This document shows positions 7,325 to 11,461 of a DNA stretch of 11,461 nt, piece by piece. Positions within the stretch are counted from its first letter, which is position 1; every line of letters begins with the position of its first letter. Source of the stretch: an uncultured Clostridia bacterium (lineage in GTDB: Bacteria > Bacillota > Clostridia > Christensenellales > QALW01); the NCBI GenBank assembly GCA_900550765.1, contig URTC01000025.1:1-11461 (forward strand). Direction: 5' to 3'. The position numbers were made by a program, and so were the translations under genes. A model generated the notes under the pieces. The model did no database searches, was not told the origin of the DNA, and saw only the letters and a program-made list of their open reading frames with translations.

Positions 7325-7528
7325 TTATGTTCGTGGGCTTTCATCAATATCTTCTATATTTTCTAATTTAATTTCCCCATTTTCTTCCTCATACTTTTCA
7401 ATATGTAACTTACAAAGATGCTCCAACAGATTACTTAAACTTCTGGTCTCTCGTTTTGCAATAAAGCGCATCTTTTCTAAATATTCATCCTTGATGTTAA
7501 ATGTAAAAGGTGTTTTGTTTGTCGGCAT
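7325..7528 (-). CDS. Small ribbon-helix-helix (Arc/CopG-like) DNA-binding protein
   Basis: A 67-residue protein. It opens with a polar tail and a short strand (TPFTFNIKDEY), then two helices (LEKMRFIAKRETRSLSNLLEHLCKLHIEKYEEE split at the SLSN turn), the classic Arc/MetJ/CopG layout in which paired N-terminal strands bind the major groove as a dimer. The acidic tail (IEDIDESPRT) is not conserved in the fold. Start: ATG at 7528 follows AGAGGG at good spacing. The gene diverges from the two-HTH gene at 7711. The shared 180-base region carries an ACTGTT repeat array over both promoters, which fits an autorepressor that also controls its neighbour. Such proteins are common in plasmid copy control, antitoxins and integrative elements; no toxin gene is adjacent. 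Confidence 0.8.
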   Translation of the reverse strand: MPTNKTPFTFNIKDEYLEKMRFIAKRETRSLSNLLEHLCKLHIEKYEEENGEIKLENIEDIDESPRT

Positions 7529-7557
7529 ATTATTTCCCTCTATTTAATAGTACAATT

Positions 7558-7631
7558 ACTGTTTAATATATAGTATCAAAGCAAATCGTAAAAATATACG
7601 CCAACTGTTTAATAACTGTTATTTAACAGTT
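7558..7631. promoter_or_regulatory. ACTGTT operator array between divergent regulator genes
   Basis: Direct repeats ACTGTTTAATA occur at 7558-7568 and 7604-7614. Eleven bases on, a perfect inverted repeat AACTGTT-ATTT-AACAGTT (7614-7631) supplies two more half-sites. The 11-base step puts adjacent sites on the same helix face. The first copy overlaps the - strand -10 box and the last abuts the + strand -35 region. This is the layout of a repressor operator, most simply for the RHH protein encoded next to it. Confidence 0.65.
7565..7593 (-). promoter_or_regulatory. Putative promoter of the RHH gene
   Basis: - strand TTTTAC (7588-7593), a 17-base spacer and TATATT (7565-7570), ending 36 bases before the RHH start codon. 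The -10 box overlaps the first ACTGTTTAATA repeat, which would allow autorepression. Confidence 0.45.
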
Positions 7632-7661
7632 TGTATATATTTTTGGAAATTGTTTTATAAT
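7631..7661 (+). promoter_or_regulatory. Putative promoter of the two-HTH gene
   Basis: A perfect TATAAT at 7656-7661 lies 49 bases before the start at 7711. The best -35 candidates are TTGTAT (7631-7636, a long 19-base spacer) or a weaker box two bases downstream. The -35 touches the inverted repeat of the operator array. Confidence 0.5.
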
Positions 7662-7710
7662 AAGTAATAGTAGAGCAATAATTCTAAAAATGATGAAAGG
7701 TGGATTTAAT

Positions 7711-8058
7711 ATGCTAAAAACTCCGTATAACGCAATTAAAAAAAATCAACAAGCTTATGAGATTATGCTGCTTCGTGATCAATACAATATGTCATATACC
7801 AATATCGCGAAAAAATTGGGGAAGTCAGTATCATATGTAACAAATGAGTATTATCGTTCAAAATTTGGACAAAGAAATTTATACATCAGTCATATTTCAA
7901 TGGAACTCGGGTATGATAACACTTCAGAGGTTATGAAAGTTTATTCAAGAGCTTACAATTGTTATTGGAGTCCAATATATGCTTGTGCATATCTGGAAAA
8001 GAAATATAAAGTTATCTTCGATGAATATAGAAACGGAAAGCCGGGTATGCCCGCATAA
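7711..8058 (+). CDS. N-terminal half of a two-HTH regulator, ended by an in-frame TAA
   Basis: 115 codons from ATG at 7711, which follows AGGTGG at proper spacing; the upstream ATGs at 7690 and 7693 precede that site and are not used. Residues about 20-52 form a helix-turn-helix (LLRDQYNMSYTNIAKKLGKS, then VSYVTNEYYRSKF), followed by a helical region ending GKPGMPA. The frame does not end there. After the single TAA at 8056-8058 it continues in phase, without another stop, to 8370, and carries a second HTH of the same style. The intact gene was therefore probably a protein of about 219 residues, broken by one substitution (a GAA or similar codon to TAA). Whether the short product still works is unknown. 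It diverges from the RHH gene and shares its operator region. Confidence 0.7.
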   Translation: MLKTPYNAIKKNQQAYEIMLLRDQYNMSYTNIAKKLGKSVSYVTNEYYRSKFGQRNLYISHISMELGYDNTSEVMKVYSRAYNCYWSPIYACAYLEKKYKVIFDEYRNGKPGMPA

Positions 8059-8370
8059 TTCGTTGAGAATCTGCCACCGCTTAGAAATAAAGAATTAACC
8101 CAAAAAGAGGTTGGACAAGTTATCAAAATGAGAGAAGAAGAAAATGCCATATTTAAAAAAATTGCACAGGAACTTTTTATTTCGGTACCAAAGGCAAAGC
8201 ATACATATAATTGGTATTATAAGATCAAATTATTAGAATTGCTTGAAAATTTAGAAAGTAAAACAAAAACCTGCGAGGAATATAAAAATATATGTCATGC
8301 GTGCTATGGAAATAATTTGAGTGATAAGGCTCGTTATGATATGTTAATAAAAAAGTATTTCTGTTCATAG
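8059..8370 (+). pseudogene. C-terminal half of the split two-HTH regulator
   Basis: Continues the frame of the upstream ORF after its TAA: FVENLPPLRNKELTQKEVGQ, then VIKMREEENAIFKKIAQELF and ISVPKAKHTYNWYYKIKLLE, a second HTH resembling the first (a K-I-A-[KQ] helix, then an aromatic-rich recognition helix). The only internal start is ATG at 8128, with a poor ribosome binding site (GAGG about 13 bases upstream), so independent translation from 8128 (80 residues) is possible but weak. Low-level readthrough of the TAA would also produce it. It ends with TAG at 8368-8370. Confidence 0.55.
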
Positions 8371-8785
8371 TATTTGAAACAAATGGTTATAGGCCGTTCT
8401 GTCTATGTCAAGCATTTTTGGGTAATATATGTTTTTCAGCAGGAATGGATCAAATCCATTCCTACTGTTGTCATTTTAACGCTTATATGCGGAACCGCTT
8501 TATACATCGTAAGAATACGATGCATAGCTTTTGATATAAATCCTCATCAAATAACATCATCGATGATAGACTCCTTGAGAAGCATGATACATTATAAGAA
8601 GTTCCATAATTGCATTTTCATTTCCCAAGCCATGAGAAAATGGATGTTTGGTATATTAACCAAAGAATGAGCAATCATACTAATTGTTTGCTTTATTATA
8701 TTTGACAGGAATAAAAAAGTACTCCTTTCTACCCAAACGGTAAATGAAAGGCAATCCATCTCAAATTGCCGGCCGCAGGCCTGTT
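8371..8785. other. Intergenic region without a convincing gene
   Basis: A 98-codon open frame (8374-8670, +) starts at TTG without a ribosome binding site. It has a hydrophobic stretch but no recognisable pattern, so I do not call it a gene. The region instead holds several inverted repeats (listed separately) and a small GGCAAT/ATTGCC hairpin at 8750-8770. Confidence 0.4.
8441..8567. repeat. Cluster of inverted repeats
   Basis: Four perfect inverted repeats lie within 127 bases: a 10-bp stem with 3-base loop (AGGAATGGAT at 8441-8450, ATCCATTCCT at 8454-8463), GCGG-AA-CCGC at 8489-8498, a 7-bp stem with AGAA loop (CATCGTA at 8505-8511, TACGATG at 8516-8522) and the 12-bp palindrome ATCATCGATGAT at 8556-8567. 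No T-runs follow, so these are not ordinary terminators. They could be a structured RNA, protein-binding sites or part of an element end. Confidence 0.6.
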
Positions 8786-8845
8786 AAGCCGCACGAAAAA
8801 GATATTTTCGGCTTTTCGGCGGGGGATTCCGAACTCTCGTATCAA
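8786..8845 (-). repeat. 3'-abutting repeat, copy A
   Basis: About 60 bp lying 7 bases past the stop codon of the gene ending at 8852. It aligns by eye over its full length with copy B (9744-9802): a shared AAGC[C/G]GC start, A-run, GATATTTT, CGG, TTTCGGCGGG core and GAACTC...GTAT end. The CGAAAA...TTTTCG arms around AGATA can pair. Confidence 0.6.
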
Positions 8846-8851
8846 GCTTTG

Positions 8852-9664
8852 CTAAAAAGTAGTTGTTATATTCCTTTTAAATAAGTGATTAAACATCATA
8901 TTTGACTTTTCGGTAAATTCTTTCGGCGTTGAAATATGGCTGTTTAATCCAACCTTATCCCAAGTTGCACACCATAACAAATATGGTTCTAATGGCAATT
9001 TATCCATGACTTTTAAGTGTATCCCGTCACGAATGAGCAATCCATCGGCGGCTATCTTTTCACTATCAAAATAAAGTCTGGCTCCGGTTTTATACGTCAT
9101 GTCTTGGTTCATCATTATTTTCCCATTCTGTTTTGATAAGACGACAATTTCACCTGATATCGAACCGCTGGAAAACATAATAAAGTTACGAAAATCAAGG
9201 GGGTCTCCCAGCTCCTGTCCTATCGGTTTATCTTCCCAGATTAACTTCTCACGCTTTAAAACATTCCAGCTTTTTAGGAAACGATCTTTCTTGATACCTT
9301 CCCAATTTTCATATGTCGTACTATGTATCAAAACATCTGATTCATTTTCTCTTAGAAATGGATCATTATATTTGTGCTCTTTATATAATTGCCGTGCCTT
9401 ATCTAAATCTTTTTGCCCAATAGATAGAAGGATATTTTTATGTCTTGATTCTTGAAACTGGATAAAATCACAAACGGACATTTCCCAACCGGTATAATTC
9501 TTACTTACCTTTACGGTATAAACACCAGAAATGCTATTTCCAACCATCGTTTGATAATCATCAGATTCTGTTAAGCAATACACAATCCAACGATCGTCAT
9601 AAATCCGACCGGTTAAAGGGTTTATTTCACTTTCCGTATAATGATCTATTCTATATAGCATCAT
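8852..9664 (-). CDS. Orphan protein, possibly an ADP-ribosyltransferase-fold (KptA/DarT/PARP-like) enzyme
   Basis: A 270-residue soluble protein with no signal peptide or membrane segment. The N-terminal 105 residues (YRIDHYTESEINPLTGRIYD, a strand-rich section, then a QLYKEHKYNDPF helix) are unrecognised. From residue about 110 the sequence VLIHSTTYENWEGIKKDRFL resembles the strand-H-x-[TS]-helix entry of KptA/DarT/PARP-type domains, with H114 as the would-be NAD-contacting histidine. Later blocks (LGDPLDFRNFIMFSSG, GARLYFDSEKIAADGLLIRD, GIHLKVMDKLPLEPYLLW) suggest a compact alpha/beta fold. No obvious catalytic partner residue can be assigned. Start: ATG 9664 or 9661; AAGGGTG spacing slightly favours 9661. 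It has its own promoter (9691-9719) and a 3' repeat shared with the next gene. Fold assignment tentative. Confidence 0.75.
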   Translation of the reverse strand: MMLYRIDHYTESEINPLTGRIYDDRWIVYCLTESDDYQTMVGNSISGVYTVKVSKNYTGWEMSVCDFIQFQESRHKNILLSIGQKDLDKARQLYKEHKYNDPFLRENESDVLIHSTTYENWEGIKKDRFLKSWNVLKREKLIWEDKPIGQELGDPLDFRNFIMFSSGSISGEIVVLSKQNGKIMMNQDMTYKTGARLYFDSEKIAADGLLIRDGIHLKVMDKLPLEPYLLWCATWDKVGLNSHISTPKEFTEKSNMMFNHLFKRNITTTF

Positions 9665-9690
9665 CTCACACCCTTACGATACATGTCTAC

Positions 9691-9719
9691 ATTGTAGCGC
9701 ATTAAATAAAAAACGACAA
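9691..9719 (-). promoter_or_regulatory. Promoter of the 8852-9664 gene, overlapping a terminator
   Basis: - strand TTGTCG (9714-9719), a 17-base spacer and TACAAT (9691-9696), ending 26 bases before the start codon. The -35 box lies inside the downstream arm of the terminator hairpin at 9710-9737. TACAATGTAGACATGTA around the -10 box contains TACA/TGTA half-sites that could be an operator, but I cannot name a regulator. Confidence 0.6.
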
Positions 9720-9737
9720 GCCGAAACTTGTCGTTTT
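9710..9737 (-). terminator. Intrinsic terminator between the two ART-like genes
   Basis: A perfect 11-bp stem (AAAACGACAAG at 9710-9720, CTTGTCGTTTT at 9727-9737) with a 6-base loop. On the - strand it is followed by TTTATTTAA, extending the U-run from the stem. It ends the transcript of the 9804-10496 gene after passing through repeat copy B. Confidence 0.85.
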
Positions 9738-9743
9738 CTTGTC

Positions 9744-9802
9744 AAGCGGCTATAAAAAAGATATTTTTTCGGTTTCGGCGGGCGGAACTGAACTCAAGTA
9801 TA
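9744..9802 (-). repeat. 3'-abutting repeat, copy B
   Basis: The counterpart of copy A, starting AAGCGGC and ending one base before the stop codon at 9804-9806. AAAAAA-GATA-TTTTTT arms can pair; the CGGTTTCGGCGGG core and GAACTCAAGTAT end are shared with copy A. Confidence 0.6.
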
Positions 9803-9803
9803 T

Positions 9804-10496
9804 TTAGGCCGTTCCCAATTGCTCGATATACTCTATTTCAACTATCCCTTTACATTTCTCTTTATCGCTATTATGTATTCCTGTTACCTTACATTTCATG
9901 GGAGGTAACAGAACTTCACCGTCTTCGTTATGACATACAAACTGGTCTAATTCCAAAACATTACTACCGGCGGGAACAGTAATTTCATATCTATAAAAAT
10001 TACAGTCTACCTCATCTTCTCTATACGGAATTAATGACGCTGATGATATTGTTTTTATACTGATTATATCATTTACAGTCAAATAAATCGATTTATATTG
10101 GTGAGAATACGGATAGGTATTATTCATTTTATTATTTTCATCGATCCAAGCCGTTCTGTAAAGCAAAATTTTGCTTTTTATCGGATGCATCGCTGTGAGA
10201 ATATTATAAATATCTTTTCGAGCTGTTTCAATAATTTTATCTTTTGTCGACTTATCCAAATCTGTAATTAAACGTTTATTAAGAATTTTAAGCCATTTTA
10301 CATCGTAATCACTTTCTATTTTACGTTGCCCATTTTTATATTCCTCTATTATGCCTTTATTATCCTTATATGCTGTTAACGCACTTTTCCAAAGGTCATT
10401 CATATTACCGACCAGTAAACTATTAATAATTGCAAAATCATTTCTGGTATAAAAACTAATTGTTTCTTCAAGCGCTGAAAAGGCTATGTCGTCCAT
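9804..10496 (-). CDS. Putative mono-ADP-ribosyltransferase of the R-S-E type
   Basis: A 230-residue protein. An N-terminal helical part (residues 1-105, including FAIINSLLVGNMNDLWKSAL) is followed by an ART-like catalytic core. R114 lies in the first core strand (ILLYRTAWI). An S-x-S motif sits in TISSASLIPY (S152-A-S154, where many have STS). A closing D192-G-E194-VLLPP segment stands at the place of the usual E/Q-x-E, with the catalytic glutamate kept and the first acidic residue changed to Asp. Spacing and order (R, STS, ExE, then a VLLPP turn) match ADP-ribosylating exotoxin/VIP2-like domains, which transfer ADP-ribose from NAD+ to a protein. There is no signal peptide, so an intracellular or phage/element-type effector is likelier than a secreted toxin. 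No antitoxin, macrodomain or ADP-ribosyl hydrolase gene is adjacent. Start: ATG 10496, with AAGGTGGAG seven bases upstream. Substrate unknown. Confidence 0.75.
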   Translation of the reverse strand: MDDIAFSALEETISFYTRNDFAIINSLLVGNMNDLWKSALTAYKDNKGIIEEYKNGQRKIESDYDVKWLKILNKRLITDLDKSTKDKIIETARKDIYNILTAMHPIKSKILLYRTAWIDENNKMNNTYPYSHQYKSIYLTVNDIISIKTISSASLIPYREDEVDCNFYRYEITVPAGSNVLELDQFVCHNEDGEVLLPPMKCKVTGIHNSDKEKCKGIVEIEYIEQLGTA

Positions 10497-10546
10497 ATAC
10501 TAACTCCACCTTTGTTGTAAAAACGAACTTAAAACTTCTTAATAAA

Positions 10547-10575
10547 ATTATATCACACAAAAGCAAAAAGCACAA
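10547..10575 (-). promoter_or_regulatory. Promoter of the R-S-E ART gene, overlapping the ssrA terminator
   Basis: - strand TTGTGC (10570-10575), a 17-base spacer and a perfect TATAAT (10547-10552), giving a leader of about 45 bases. The -35 box lies inside the ssrA terminator stem. It is the same arrangement as at 9691-9719. Confidence 0.65.
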
Positions 10576-10609
10576 CACAAGGGTTCAACCCTACAATGTT
10601 GTGCTTTTT
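10565..10609 (-). terminator. ssrA terminator
   Basis: A perfect 13-bp stem (AAAAAGCACAACA at 10565-10577, TGTTGTGCTTTTT at 10597-10609) with an inner AGGGTT/AACCCT stem, immediately 3' of the CCA end of tmRNA. A U-run is built into the descending arm, and a further TTTT follows on the - strand. Confidence 0.85.
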
Positions 10610-10964
10610 TGGTGGAGGCGAGGGGAGTCGAACCCCTGTCCAAAGAAGCGGAAATACCGTTTTCTACGAGCGTAGCCTTTGATGAAAGATTCCCCCTGAA
10701 AGGCTCGCACAAAGGCAGGCTTGCCTGAGGGGTAGCTTCATTCTGCATCGCTGCCGCAAAGCTTAAGCAGCTGACGTTCCCTGCGATTACGGCGCCGGAT
10801 ATCCCGCCCGCAGGAAGCGGGAGCCGGCGGAAGCTGCCTTAAGCAGCTACTAAATTTGTTCTATTATTAGCGTTTATATTTACGCCCGGTTTTTTTACGC
10901 GGGTCCGGAACCGCGGCTCGCTTGCTGTATCACCGAACAACCCTGTCGAAACCTTTACGCCCCC
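10610..10964 (-). ncRNA. ssrA: tmRNA (transfer-messenger RNA)
   Basis: About 355 nt, one-piece. The 5' end GGGGGCGTAAAGGTTTCGACAG pairs with the 3' CGCCTCC of the acceptor stem, which is followed by an encoded ACCA. The T-arm GGGGTTCGACTCCCC is intact. tmRNA with SmpB enters stalled ribosomes, adds a degradation tag and releases the ribosome. The tag frame runs from 10871 to the TAA at 10839-10841. With GCT as resume codon it encodes ANNRTNLVAA; the AUAAAC context just upstream is usual in Clostridia. The tag ends in VAA rather than the commoner LAA. GC-rich arms between the tag and the tRNA-like end fit the pseudoknot region. ssrA is a frequent island insertion site, but no duplicated 3' end was found in the window. 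Confidence 0.95.
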
Positions 10965-11461
10965 TTATTCATTATTAGTATACCATAGTTTTTTTAAAAA
11001 TATGAGGGATTCATCGATCCAACTATGGCAGGAATCATGCGGCGAGTCTACAGAAGGATTGGTAGCAAAATCCGCTGTGGCCAGTCCGTGCGGGCCGTGG
11101 GGGAAGATATGAAGCTCATAAGGTACTTTATTAGCCGAAAGCGCCAGCGCCAAACACAGGCTGTTTTTTACCGGCACGCAGGTGTCATCGGCAGTGTGCC
11201 ATATGTAAGCCGGCGGCGTGTTTTCTGTTACGTGATATTCCAGCGACATCTTTTTGTACAGCGCTGAATCCCGGTCCGTGGTGCCGGAAACATTCTGGAT
11301 GGAGCCAGCGTGGCAGAAGGAAGGATCTGCTGAAATCACCGGATAGCCTAAGATCATTGCATCGGGACGCAGGTCGCCGCCGGTAGCTTTTAACGGACCT
11401 GTGATAAACGGATCCTGCCAGAATACCCCTAGGCTTGCTGCCAGATGGCCGCCGGCAGAAT
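10965..11461 (-). CDS. Alpha/beta-hydrolase esterase (acetyl-esterase-like), 5' end outside window
   Basis: The frame is open to the window edge, past the internal ATG at 11357, so the gene starts outside. The visible 165 residues cover the catalytic half of an alpha/beta hydrolase. The SAGGHLAASLG nucleophile elbow begins at the edge (the Ser is at the very start of the visible sequence). The acid residue lies in AYIWHTADDTCVPV and the histidine in HIFPHGPHGLATA, giving a complete Ser-Asp-His triad. The layout matches small carboxylesterases such as acetyl-xylan esterase/BD-FAE relatives that release acetyl or feruloyl groups from plant polysaccharides; the exact substrate cannot be told. 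No signal peptide region is visible. Its stop codon TAA (10965-10967) directly abuts the tmRNA 5' end, so the ssrA promoter must lie within this coding sequence, or ssrA is co-transcribed and processed. Confidence 0.88.
   Translation of the reverse strand, partial: SAGGHLAASLGVFWQDPFITGPLKATGGDLRPDAMILGYPVISADPSFCHAGSIQNVSGTTDRDSALYKKMSLEYHVTENTPPAYIWHTADDTCVPVKNSLCLALALSANKVPYELHIFPHGPHGLATADFATNPSVDSPHDSCHSWIDESLIFLKKLWYTNNE

Noticed and set aside
8374..8670. 98-codon open frame on the + strand
   Set aside because: TTG start without a ribosome binding site, no recognisable protein pattern, and it runs through several inverted repeats.
8786..9802. Integron attC sites for the two 3' repeats
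   Set aside because: GCTTAAC resembles one attC core in copy A, but the partner core is missing and the order is wrong; copy B has GCTTGAC instead.
10460..10748. Open frames on both strands over the ssrA 3' end
   Set aside because: They lie in tmRNA and its terminator and are not coding.
1..11461. CRISPR array, tRNA genes, rRNA, complete insertion sequence
   Set aside because: No regularly spaced direct repeats, no tRNA-like fold apart from tmRNA, and no transposase reading frame were seen.

Overview
The window looks like low-GC Firmicutes DNA, probably from a gut-type Clostridia (Lachnospiraceae or Oscillospiraceae). The signs are strong AGGAGG-type ribosome binding sites, a Firmicutes-style one-piece tmRNA, and regulator families typical of that group. 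The two ends look like chromosomal backbone: a MmcQ/YjbR-family protein on the left (+ strand, 5' end outside the window), and on the right the tmRNA gene ssrA followed by an alpha/beta-hydrolase esterase (- strand, 5' end outside the window). Between them lies about 10 kb of accessory DNA, mostly on the - strand. It becomes clearly more AT-rich from about 7.1 to 10.6 kb and carries regulators, degraded genes and orphan proteins.

Layout. 2-583 is the YjbR-like gene. It is followed by a gene-poor stretch that holds a possible 19-codon leader ORF running into a bidirectional terminator (910-939). 1097-2191 (-) is an XRE regulator with a large helical C-terminal region. 2489-4138 and 4300-5964 (both -) are two paralogous ECF-like sigma factors. 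Each has a sigma region 2 and region 4, then about 380 extra residues starting with a winged-helix-like segment. They share a promoter-like motif upstream (T[A/T]ACC-N19-TATATA) and a related hairpin downstream, so the whole unit looks duplicated. 5993-6316 has no intact gene. 6317-7141 (-) is a pseudogene whose three reading frames can be stitched together. 7325-7528 (-) is a ribbon-helix-helix repressor. It diverges from a two-HTH protein on the + strand (7711-8370) that is split by one in-frame TAA. The intergenic region between them carries an ACTGTT repeat array placed over both promoters.

8371-8851 has no convincing gene but is rich in inverted repeats. 8852-9664 and 9804-10496 (both -) are two orphan genes that I read as ADP-ribosyltransferase-fold proteins. 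The second has an R-S-E layout; the first is only tentatively an H-type, KptA/DarT/PARP-like domain. Each has its own promoter whose -35 box sits in a terminator hairpin, and each is followed within a few bases of its stop codon by a related repeat of about 60 bp. 10610-10964 (-) is ssrA. The esterase stop codon (10965-10967) directly abuts the 5' end of mature tmRNA.

How the parts may work together. The sigma pair, which has no visible anti-sigma gene, looks like a self-contained regulatory unit whose extensions may sense a signal. The RHH/two-HTH pair looks like an autoregulated module of a mobile or plasmid-like element. The two ART-like genes look like independent cassette-like effector genes. 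No integrase, transposase or attachment-site duplication was found, so an island inserted at ssrA remains a suggestion only.
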